Assembly: GCF_000321225.1 (NCBI RefSeq)
Contig: NW_004451410.1
Span: 1,076,951 to 1,140,950, forward strand
Source of the DNA: Odobenus rosmarus divergens
Lineage: Eukaryota > Chordata > Mammalia > Carnivora > Odobenidae
Direction of reading: 5' to 3'
Length of the DNA stretch: 64,000 nucleotides
Shown: positions 10,446-20,165 of the stretch, piece by piece
How the letters are laid out: each line of letters starts with the position of its first letter
Numbering within the stretch: position 1 is the stretch's first letter
Translations under genes and position numbers: made by a program
Notes under the pieces: generated by a model
The model's database searches: none
Seen by the model: the letters and a program-made list of their open reading frames with translations, nothing else
Told to the model about the DNA's origin: nothing

Positions 10446-10463
10446 GTTCACCAGATTTTTCTT
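10446..10463. repeat. Target-site duplication of the L1, 3'-end copy
   Basis: The sequence gttcaccagatttttctt borders the T-rich (poly-A) end of the L1. Its partner at 12263-12280 differs at a single base out of 18. Together they fix the ends of the inserted L1. Confidence 0.9.
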
Positions 10464-12262
10464 TTTTCCTTTTTTTGTTTCAAGTTTTTATTTAAATTCC
10501 AGTTGTTAACATATAGTGTAATATTAGTTTCAGGTGTAGGAATTAGTGATTCATCCCTTACATACAACACCCAGTGCTCATCACAACAAGTGCCCTCTTC
10601 AATGCCCATCATCCATCTAGCCCCCCACACCCGCCCACCTCCCCTCCAGCACCCCACAGCTTGTACTCTATAGTTAAGAGTCTATTTTATGATTTGCCTG
10701 TCTCTTTTTTTTCCCCCTATGTTCACCTGTTTTGTTTCTTAAATTCCATATACAAGTGAAATTATATGGTATTTGTCTTTCTCTGACTTCTTTTAGTATA
10801 ATAGACTCTAGCTCCATCCATGTCATTGCAGATGGCAAGATTTCATTCTTTTTGATGGCCGAGTAATATTCCCTTGTGTGTGTGTACCCTACATCTTCTT
10901 TACCCATTCTTCAGTTGATAGACATTTGGGCTCTTTTCACAATGTGGCTATTGTTGATAATGCTGCTATAAACATCAGGGTGCATGTATCCCTTCAAATC
11001 AGTATTTTTGTATCCTTTGGGTAAATACCTAGTTATGCATTTGCTAGGCCATAAGGTAGTTCTATTTTTAGTTTTTGAGGAACCTCCATACTGTTTTCCA
11101 GAGCGGCTGCATGAGTTTGCATTTCCAACAACAGGGTAGGAAGCTTCTCCTTTTCTGCATCCTCATCAATGTTTGTTGTTTCCTGTGTTAATTTTAGCCA
11201 TTCTGACAGGTGTAAGGTGATACCACATTGTAGTTTTGATTTGTATTTCCCCAATGATGAGTGATGTTGAGCATCTTTTCACATGTCTGTTGGCCATCTG
11301 TATGTCTTTGGAAAAATGTCTATGCATGTTTTCTGCCCATTTCATAACTGGATTATTTGTGTTTTGGGGTGTTGAGTTTGATAAATTCTTTATAGATTTT
11401 AGCTGATAACCATTTATCAGATATGTCATTTGCAAATATCTATTCCCATTCAAAGGTTTTGTTTTAGTTTTGTTGATTGTTTCCTTCACTCTGCAGAAGC
11501 TTTTTATCTTGATGAAGTCCCAGTAGTTCATTTTTGCTTTTGTTTCCCTTGCCTCTGGAGTCGTATCTAGTAAGAAGTTCCTGTGGCCAATTCCAAAGAG
11601 GTTGCATCTTTTCCATTTATAATTGCACGAAAACCCATAAGATACTAGGAATAAACCTAACCAAAGAGGTAAGGATCTGTACTCTGAAAACTATAGAACA
11701 CTTATAAAAGAAATTAAAGATGACACAAAGAATGGAAAAACATTCCATGCTCATGGATGGGAAGAACAGATATTGTTAAAATGTCTATACTTCCCAAGGC
11801 AATCTACACATTTAATGCAATCCCTTTCTAAATACCACCAGCATTTTTCACAGAGCTAGAACAAACAATCCTAAAATTTATGTGGAACCACAAAAGATCC
11901 TAAATAGCCAAAGCCGTCTTGAAAAGGAAGAGCAAAGCTGAAGGCATCACAATTCCAGGCTTCAAGTTATATGACAAAGCTGTAGTAATCAAGACAGTAT
12001 GGTACTGGCATAAAAACAGACACATAAATCAGTGGAACAGAGTAGAGACCCCAGAAACGGATCCTCAACTATATGGAAAATATAAAAGCAGGATAGAATA
12101 TCTAATGGAAGAAAAGACTGTCTCTTCAACAGTGTTGGGAAAAATGGACAGCTCTATGCAAAAGAATGAAACTGGACCACTTTCTTACACCATACACAAA
12201 AATAAATTCAAAATGGATGAAAGACCTAAATGTGAAAAAGAAAACCATCAAAATCCTACAGG
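10464..12262 (-). mobile_element. 5'-inverted (twin-primed) carnivore L1
   Basis: One L1 insertion in two parts. From 10464 to about 11605 the minus strand holds the L1 3' part: a weathered poly-A (as T run), a carnivore-type 3' UTR ('tgattcatcccttacataca', 'acacccagtgctcatcacaa') and the C-terminal part of ORF2. Minus-strand peptides at 10674-10907, 11033-11254 and 11166-11531 are ORF2 pieces (for example HTREYYSAIKKNE). From about 11620 to 12262 the next-upstream part of ORF2 lies in the opposite, plus orientation (frame 11919-12290, with [20 protein letters not shown]). In L1 coordinates the two parts nearly abut. With matching flanking duplications, this is the signature of twin priming. 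Frames are broken and the element is dead. Confidence 0.92.
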
Positions 12263-12280
12263 AGTTCACCATATTTTTCT
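12263..12280. repeat. Target-site duplication of the L1, inverted-5'-end copy
   Basis: The sequence gttcaccatatttttctt pairs with 10446-10463, 17 of 18 bases being identical. It closes the twin-primed L1. Confidence 0.9.
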
Positions 12281-12319
12281 TACTAGCTAAGAAGTCACTT
12301 TAAAAATTTACTCTTACTA

Positions 12320-13105
12320 TCTCACACCCACTAGAATATCTAGTATCAAAAAAATAAAATAAAATAGTGTTGGCAAGGGTGTAGAGAATTTGAAACCTTT
12401 GTGCACTGTTGGGAATTTAAGGTAGTGTAGCTGCTATGGAAACAGTATGGTGGTTCCTCAAAAAATTAAAAATAGAACTACCAAATGATCTAACATTCCC
12501 ACTTCTGAGTATATGCACAAAAGAAATGAAAGCAGATCACGCTCATAGCAAAATTTACAGTAGCCAAAAGAAACAACCCAAATGCCCATCAACAAATGGT
12601 GGGTAAAGAAAATATATATATTCTATAAATTATATTATGTAATTATAATTATATATCATTATAAATTACATTATAATATGTATATAATTATATAATACAT
12701 ACATTGGAGTATTATTCAGCCTTAAAAAGAAGGAAATTCCAACACATGCCACAGCATAGATGAACCTTGAAGATATTATGCTGAGTGAAATAAGGCAGAC
12801 ACAAAAGAAAAATGCTGTACGATTCCACATATATGAATATGAGGTCCCTGGAGTAGTCAGATTCATAGGGACGGAAACTAGAATGACGGTTGCCAGAGGC
12901 TGGGGAGAGGAGACATGGGGAGTTGTTTGGTAGGTACACTTTCACTTTTGCAAGATGAAAAAGTCGGAGATTGATTATACAACAGTGGGAATATACTTAG
13001 CACCACCGAACTGTACACTTAAAGGTTGTTAAGATGGTAAATTTTACTTTATGTGTATTTTACCACAAATAAAAATTTTTTAAATTACAAATACAAAAAA
13101 ATTAT
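12320..13105 (+). mobile_element. L1 LINE 3' end (L1MA/L1MB-like)
   Basis: Sense L1 from late ORF2 through the 3' UTR to the A-rich tail: 'agaactaccaaatgatctaa', 'gcccatcaacaaatggtggg', 'ggagtattattcagccttaa', 'atgaaccttgaagatattat', 'gtcagattcatagggacgga', 'gaatgacggttgccagaggc', 'ccgaactgtacacttaaagg' and 'gtgtattttaccacaaataa'. The consensus order is complete. An AT-only stretch at about 12608-12705 has expanded inside it. The twin-primed L1 landed just upstream. Confidence 0.92.
12608..12705. repeat. AT-rich simple repeat inside L1
   Basis: Almost pure A and T made of 'ataattatat' and 'atatgtatataattatat' words. It interrupts the L1 between 'gggtaaagaa' and 'cattggagtattattcagcc', where the consensus has only a short 'atatacatacaatgg' stretch. 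It is probably a microsatellite expansion from that seed. Confidence 0.75.
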
Positions 13106-14035
13106 ACTTATTTCTTCTCTATTTCCTGCATGGATGCATAGCAGAAAATATTAAATAGGTATCTCTGTTGGTGCGGGGTGATTAGGGAAGGGAGTTGATT
13201 GGGATGGGAAAATGAAAATGAGGAAGTTAATACAGAAATTATACTAATTGGCTTGAGACTCTAAAACTAAATAGACCAAAAAGATATCATATGATACATT
13301 TAATCAGCATCGGAAATGTATAAATCAGTTGAGTAAATTTGCAAAGTTAATTTATTCAGGAAAAATATGAAGAAGCAAAATATTTTAGCTTATATAGACA
13401 TGCTTGTGCTTTTTTATTTTTCCTTTTCTTTCTATTTCTAACTAAGATTTAAAATACTTAAATACATTCTTTTAATAGTTGAAAATCCATCATAGTAAAG
13501 TAGTCACTTAAATCACCTAATAGCTTTTATTGTAGCAGACTGTAGCGTAGGCCCCAACCAGATAAAATCATAGTTTTGATGGCTGGTCTAGATACTTCTT
13601 AAAAAGCTCCGCTCAGACAGGCTCACTCTTGTCACCACTATTAGTGCCATTTGTTGAGTAGCATGTCAGCGTGATTGGCACAGAGTCATTTTTTCATCTT
13701 ACGAAAAATCATAATTTTAATGCACGCTTAAAATAAAAACCTCACGCAAGTGATTTCCTGTTTATAAAGGAAAAGGCAAGACTCCTTTGCAATTAGCATA
13801 GATTATTCACGTTGCATGGACTGTAAAATTTTATATTCCTTTTTTGGGAGAGAACTCTTTTTAGGGGACTGCCTTTCAGCATTTCCTCCACATTTGTTAC
13901 CTGGTTCATGAAATTAGAATGGACTCTAATACTGGTTTCTTTCCAGATGTTGGCCAGGGACAGATTTGGATTCTGTTTGCTTTAAACCGAATCTGCATCT
14001 CAAACTAACGAAGTAGATCCTTGGATCTTGGAATA
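13106..14035. other. Unassigned AT-rich sequence
   Basis: No gene or repeat family is recognised. Reading frames are very short. Confidence 0.4.
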
Positions 14036-14039
14036 AGGT

Positions 14040-14165
14040 TTATGTCATTAAATCTCATTTAGTGATAAATGTCTTGCAGTGATTAAATAAGTTAATATTT
14101 GTAAAGTACTTAAAATAGTGCCTGGCATATATTAGGTGCTCTATAAGTATTTAATTAATAAAATA
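14040..14165 (+). mobile_element. MIR SINE, 3' part
   Basis: The plus strand carries the conserved MIR 3' segment: 'gattaaataagttaatattt', 'gtaaagtacttaaaatagtg', 'cctggcatatattaggtgct' and 'ctataagtatttaattaa'. The tRNA-like head is missing or too diverged to see. Confidence 0.8.
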
Positions 14166-16280
14166 TTGAACTGAAATTACTCTGTGTCTTCTGGGTTCTT
14201 TTAAATTGTGCCAGTAGGTGCTGCTCTTGAGTGACAAGAGTGGATATTCCAAGTTATATTTTATATTAATACGTGTCCTGGATTGATGGCATAACTTACA
14301 TATTCGTGTTTATATACCTCAGTCTCATGATCAGAAACAGAATACACTGTTTACTTTAACGACTTTCTTAATATAAAATGACAAAGATGTGAAAATGCCC
14401 AGATAGTTCTCTTGAAATGTCAGAGTACTGTTTGGTAAATACTACAGCTGGTTTCACGTAAGTTTTTATTTTTTAAAAAAGTACCAGTCTCATGACCTTT
14501 CTCACTTATCAGGCAGTTAAGTATCATATTTTAACCTCTTTATGTTGGCAACTAAATAGTTACTGAATCTCTTGACTAGTCAACACTGAACTGTGGTACT
14601 CCTTGGTGTTTTACAGATAACCCGTCGGTAGGATTCAGCTTTGTTAGATGAACCCTGATATTCAGGCGGACCAGATAGAAGCGGGGCCAGATGTAGTCCC
14701 TCTTGTGCACGTGTAATTGTAACATTAGTTCATATCCTGTAAGCGCTTTTTCTATGGAAGCGAGTGTCACGGACCGTGTTTGCTGTGGGGACGGAAAGGC
14801 GCTAGAACCTCTGCAAACGCAGTTAGTGTACGTGAAGCTGATCGACCTGAGTCGTGGGAAAGCAAGTGGACGAGCACTTGGCTCTGTAAGAATTGGGGAG
14901 TAAGAGGTGAGAAGCAAGACAGGCTGGACGCCGAGCAGGTGAAGTGGCCTTAGGGTCCATAAAGGAGTTGTGAGGGGATTTAGCTGAAAGTTGGATTGCA
15001 AAGAATGTGCAGTAAAATGCTGAAGAACTGAGAGAAAAACAGGATGGCCCTTTAAATGTGGCTGAATAACACTTTGGGTTTCTTTTGTTTTACTTTAATG
15101 TTATTCTAATACATCATCTTTGTCCATATTTCTGGCCTTTCCCCCTGTACGTAATGAGGAAAAGTTTCCTGTGATGTATGCTTTTGGGTCATGAATCTTT
15201 TACCAGTCAAAGAAGTAATTTTGGTTTTAGATATGATTCTGTTATAGTACTTAATATATTTTCTTTTTTACCCCAATTTCCCTATCTGTGTCTAATAAAT
15301 TGTGTTAGAAAGACATTTTTAAGATGTTTTATGTTCAGTTTGAACATACCAAATTTTTAATGTCTTTTTTACATTGAAAAAGACATTTGAAATCCGGGGC
15401 TATGTATTTTTATTATTTATGGCAGAATCAATTTGGGTATGTTCATCTTCTAGGCATTAAGATGTCTAGATATTCACATATTACATTAATATGTATATAA
15501 TCATTTTCACTCAGCATATACGAACAATAGTTTATTACAGTAATTCAGATAAAATTGAATGTGCTTGCCCTAAAGGTTTTGAGTTAGACCCCAGGCATAG
15601 CCTGCTTATTTATGCGGGCGTTTGCTCTGTGCTTATATTTGCTTATGCTCCAGTTTTGTATGTTCGTGCTCTTCTCAGTGTCCCCCTGAGTTAGCCCTGC
15701 GCTTCCACACAGTGAGGGGCATGACCATCCTCCCTACCCACTGTTTCTGCCTCATGAGCAAACAGGAGTTCCTGTAAGATTTCCTCAAGTATGCCACTCT
15801 TTCCCTCCACTCTTTCCCAGCCATGGGTCTTGTCTCTGATATGAATCCTTATATGAAACCCCAAACTGTAGAATTCTAGAAAGCTCTGATACGCTGTTTG
15901 CCATCACAGGACTTCATCCCATAGAATCCGATCAGGAAGGCACCAACCAATTTCAGAATCGAAGTGGTCTAACCTTTTCCCTGATAGCTCCAAACTGTTA
16001 CTGAAAAGCATTCTCACAATCTCTGGTGATGACCTCTGAGTCCTGTCACAGAGAAGTTAAATCAGTAATTTCTAAACCTTTTTAGTGGGGCAGGTTTTGG
16101 AAATTTTGTTGAGTTGATGAGATTTACATTCTTCTGCTTCTTAGTATGTTGCAAAACACATTTTAAAAGTCCTGAAGTGACTAGAAATTTTTGTTTTGTT
16201 TGAGAATTTGTAACTACTTTTGTGTTCAGACCTACCAGATCGCCACCAAACAAATATGGACCTTTGTCCACCCACGATGA
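14166..16280. other. Unassigned sequence with a CpG-richer block
   Basis: No repeat family is recognised. The sub-block at about 14,620-14,900 keeps many CpG dinucleotides, unlike the AT-rich DNA around it, and has open frames on both strands (minus 14576-15001, 141 codons; plus 14703-14903) without any domain I recognise. Its nature is unknown. The frame at 15491-15694 is discussed among the rejected items. Confidence 0.4.
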
Positions 16281-16284
16281 GCCC

Positions 16285-16600
16285 AGCACACTGTGCTATG
16301 GGCATCAGAGACGGAGGAGTGAGCAGCACAGGCTTGGTCCTTGCCTTACTAGGGATTATTGATTTAGTGGAGAATCGACATTAATTGAACAACCACTTAA
16401 ATAAATACCCAATTGCCATCTAAGGCCTACAAAGATAAAGTCGAAGGTGCTTTGGGAAGGCATCTGGGGACGTGATCTGTGTAGGGCACCAGGTGAGACT
16501 CCTGCCTTACACCTCACTCTTGAAAGAGAGTACGAGTTAAGTGGGAGAGAACGTTCCAGGCCATGGAACAACACAGACCCCAGGAAAGGGGGAAATAGCA
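16285..16600 (-). mobile_element. L2 LINE 3' region, antisense
   Basis: The plus strand follows the complement of the L2 3' end in order: 'agcacaggcttggtccttgc' (consensus 'gacaaggtccctgccct'), 'tcgacattaattgaacaac', 'aaggtgctttgggaaggc' and 'gaacgttccaggccatggaa' (consensus 'gcgttccaggcagagggaac'). The homology is weathered but collinear. L2 is an ancient, inactive mammalian LINE. Confidence 0.65.
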
Positions 16601-16774
16601 AATTCGAGGAACGCTTAGAAGCCAGTGTGTTGTAACACTTTTCTAGTTGGCCTAATCTTATAAAGCCTTTTTTCCATGATAAGTTTTTTCTACTCTTTAG
16701 AGTATAGGAAAGATGTAAAAAGAAGCATTGAGTTCATTCCATTGTATTCTAAATAATTTGCCACATTATATGTG

Positions 16775-16975
16775 ATAATAGCGGTTACATATGAGCACTC
16801 ACTTTGCCAATTAGTGGGCTGTGTTTAAGAGTATCGTCTCATTTAATTTCCCAAGTCACACGCTACTACCGTCCTTCCCAGTTTAATGGTGAGGGGGAGC
16901 GTGAGGTTACAAGGCTGGCGAGGCACGTGGAGCCGGCCCCTGGTTTCAGTGTGGCCGCCATGATGCCTGAGAAGG
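16775..16975 (-). mobile_element. MIR SINE, antisense
   Basis: The plus strand resembles the complement of MIR: 'gagcactcactttgccaatt', 'agtatcgtctcatttaattt' and 'gagcgtgaggttacaaggct', in the order of the MIR antisense consensus. It is strongly diverged. A perfect hairpin begins 10 bases past its end. Confidence 0.65.
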
Positions 16976-16984
16976 CCAGGCAGC

Positions 16985-17019
16985 ACATTTGACCCACGTG
17001 CGATGCTTGGGTCAAATGT
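16985..17019. repeat. Perfect 12-bp inverted repeat (hairpin)
   Basis: The arms are acatttgaccca at 16985-16996 and tgggtcaaatgt at 17008-17019, exact reverse complements around an 11-base spacer. Each arm contains a TGACC/GGTCA half-site of the kind bound by nuclear receptors, arranged as an everted or inverted pair with wide spacing. Function is not established. Confidence 0.85.
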
Positions 17020-19190
17020 TACCTCGAGTGTTGGATGGGTCAGTGTTCACTCACAGAATCAGAACAGTTTTGAGAGCTGAAGAATAAGGGATTTATGCTA
17101 GAGATTAGACCTTTTCTAACTGTGGGAGTTAAATAAAGCCTTAAAAGTGGTCCTAGTGGAATCAGTCTGGTTTTATATATGAATATTCACTTTCAACCCA
17201 GAAGTTTTTCATGTGTCTACCATGTCTCACAAACAGCACATGTTGGATTTTCTTGGCAAAATGCTACTTTCTGATATACCAGGCAGATAATGAGTTAAAT
17301 TGAAGACCAAATCATGAAGATGAAGTTTTAAAACTTTAAGAATACAATTGGACTTGAGTCAGTCCTTAAAATTTCACAGTATTTACCTGCTCTTAAGTGG
17401 AGACCACGGGAAGAAGTGGTAGAGCTCATCAGGACTCTGCCTACTGGCCTGCCCACATTATGCTCCACAGTATCCACAGCTCACACATCCTGTCATTCTC
17501 TGCGTGACATGGTTGGAGCTTCTGCGTGCTTCATGAGGGCGTTGTCGTTTTAATTAAGTCCTTTCCGGTAGTTTTTTATCCATTCTAGTTGTTTCACCAT
17601 TTCCTTATGAATGGGCCACATAAAATTCAGAATCTTAACCTTTCCTCCTTTGGCTCCTTTTAGAACCTTTAGCTTAGGACACACATCCATCTCTTATGTC
17701 CATGCAGTGATCATAGTCTTTCTAACATGTCTTTCCACAGACATGGTGATTTCATCCCTAAGCATCATGTTTTCACACTAATATGGTATCTCTGTGAAGA
17801 GTATTTTGGACCACAGTACTAATCTAACAGATTTTTATCATATGCTCATTAAAAATCTAAAATTTAGTCTTTCTGTATCAGCTGCCATGGGTGGATTTCT
17901 AGGTAGTATTTATTAGAGTGGTTTTTCCACCAATTTCTTGACTCTGGCTGTGATATTAACCTTTTATAATTAAGATGCTCTGTCTCTTTGACACATAGTA
18001 TGCCCTTTTAGTTCTTCTTAATCTTTTTTTTATCTCCGATCTTTTTTTTTTTTAATTTTACCCATTTACTCATGTACCACTTCGTTGGTACCTTTCAAAT
18101 GTAAATCCTGTGTCCCATTTATCTTTAGTAGCCACGCTGAATTTTTCTGTCCTTTTTAATATTTAGGTTTTATTGGATGAATGTAGATTGCACCTTCTCT
18201 AACTGTGTCTTAAATAATTGCCACTTAAGGGAATTAAGAACTACAAGGGAAGGAAAATGCTGACCCATAGACTAAGCAGAGGGAGAAAACGTTCCCACTG
18301 GGTCTAATTTCCTAAGAAGGACCATCAGGATAGTGGCGAGGCCCTGAAATTATGGTCTGAATGACCTCTAGAAAATGATCAGTCCACAAAGGAACTTGCC
18401 TGTGTTTGCACCAAGCAGAATAGGGATAGGTGGTAGTCACCCCACTGAAGACAGATAGCTAGCTCCCTTGTCCTTGGCTGGATTATACAAGCCCGAGGAC
18501 AGAAAATAATCATTTAGACCCCAGAGACAGATTCTGACATTGCAGGGTAAGACGTGATCCAAGGTTGTGAGGATAAGCTGGTGTAGGGATGGATACCTTT
18601 GACCCAGGAGATGGGGCTAATAACGTATCTTAAATTCTAAACTTGCATTTTTGGTTATGTATCATCTGCTGTTTTAGGATATAAATTCTATTGTTTGTAA
18701 TACATAGACATTTATCTAAACATGCATAGCTCAAACATCCATTAGACTTTTCACACTCTACGTTTCTTTCATGTTGTTTGTCATTCTGTAACTCTGAACT
18801 CTGAGAGTGAATATACTGAAGCAAATGAGGATTGAAATGTGAAAAAACTTGACCTTCATTATGAGATCTTTATATGTTGATCTCACTCTGGTGCTTCCTA
18901 TTTAAAAACAAAGTATAAGGTAACAAGTAAGAGTTTCTGTATACAATGGCGTTCATTATCTCCATAATAATCTGACCAGAAGACCAATGAAGAACTATTA
19001 TAAAAAATTAATTGTGTTTTCAAATCTTTTATTTATCAACCCCACTTATAATTGAAGTGTGAAGGAGAAAGGCAAAGAAGTAGATTCAAATAATTAAGAA
19101 GAAAGGTATTATATTTTTGTTCTAAAAATATTTAAATGAATTGAATTTTTATTTTAAATTCTTACATAGTCAAATGATGATGGAGACAAA
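17020..19190. other. Unassigned AT-rich sequence
   Basis: No gene is recognised. The stretch at about 17,430-18,620 has a texture reminiscent of old transposon internal sequence (long, T-rich and without CpG), but I cannot match it to a family. There are T runs at about 18040-18055. Confidence 0.35.
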
Positions 19191-19194
19191 CTTC

Positions 19195-20165
19195 ATAATA
19201 TTTGTATGACCTAACAGTTACTGAAGATCTAAAAGACAGAACCGAAAAGGGAAAAAGAGTAAACAAAGCTTCACAATCAATTATGAGAAAATATTTGCAA
19301 CATGTAAGGCAGAGCCAGGATTAATATAATTAGTATTCCCACAGAAGATCACTATTCCTAATTTACCAAAACCTCTCTCAAATGGATTTTTTTTTTAAAA
19401 AGACAAATCTAGGGGCACCTGGGTGGCTCAGTTGGTTAAGCGTCTGATGCATGATTTTGGTTCAGGTCATAATCTCAGGGTCCTGGGATGGAGCCCCACA
19501 TGGGGCTCCATGCTGAGCGTGGAACCTGCTTAAGATTCTCTCTCTCTCTGCCCCTCCCCCCACCCTCTCCCTCTCAAAAAAAAAAAAAAGACAAATCTGA
19601 ATAGGCATTTTAAAATGCAGATTACCAGTAAGTGTACACAAAGGTGTTTAACTTCACTAATTGTCAGTACTTTACAAAAATAAGATGCCAGTTTTAAACC
19701 GTTGGCAGAAACCTAAAAGGTTGAAAATGACCCGTGATGGAGCATATTTTGGAAAGTTAGAAATCTTAGGCATTACTGGTGGGAGAGTGACTTGCTAAAT
19801 AAAACTCTGTTGGATTTTAAAACGCCCATACTGGTGATCTCAGCAATTCTATTAAAGCATCATTCTTATGGAATAAATGTCCTGGTATATAGGGATACTT
19901 TGTTGTGAGTTATTGTAATGGTCAAGAACTGGACACCATGTTAGTGCCCATCAGGAGGGGACTGTCCGTATAGTGGACAAGCATGCAGCTGTTAAAAATG
20001 AGCTGGATGTATATGTACTGACCTGTGATACGTGATTACATGCAAAAAGCAGTTGCAGAGGAATGGGCCTGCTGTGACTATTTCTTTCTTCAAGAAGGGG
20101 AAGGAGCCCACCCCGCATATGTGTTTGAGCATGCAGAATCACGTAGACGCCATGAGCGAACTGTT
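19195..20165 (+). mobile_element. Old L1 (L1M/HAL1-like) fragment with a SINEC inside
   Basis: Weathered sense L1: 'tgagaaaatatttgcaacat' and 'ggattaatataattagtatt' come before the SINEC. After it come 'gtgtttaacttcactaattg', 'actggtgggagagtgacttg', 'ggtcaagaactggacaccat', 'gcagctgttaaaaatgagct' and 'atgtatatgtactgacctg'. The consensus order is preserved across the SINEC at 19411-19588. Coding is lost. Confidence 0.75.
19411..19588 (+). mobile_element. SINEC, carnivore SINE
   Basis: Full-length SINEC: head 'ggggcacctgggtggctcag' and 'ttggttaagcgtctgatgca', middle 'ggtcctgggatggagcccca', a 'tctctctctctgcccctccc' tract and an A tail. The target-site duplication agacaaatct occurs at 19401-19410 and 19589-19598. 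The 'catgctgagcgtggaacctg' body is the older SINEC type and lacks the 'ccctgctcagcagggag' hairpin seen in the younger copies. Confidence 0.97.

Noticed and set aside
11919..12290. 123-codon frame with clear protein-like sequence
   Set aside because: It is a real relic of L1 ORF2 ([17 protein letters not shown]) in the inverted part of the twin-primed L1, not a host gene.
15491..15694. A peptide IECACPKGFELDP resembling the end of an EGF-like domain (CxCPxGFxL), with 'cattttcactcag' upstream as an acceptor
   Set aside because: Only the last two cysteines of an EGF module would be present, no upstream cysteines exist in the frame, and the only donor is the rare 'ccag|gc' form. Chance is more likely.
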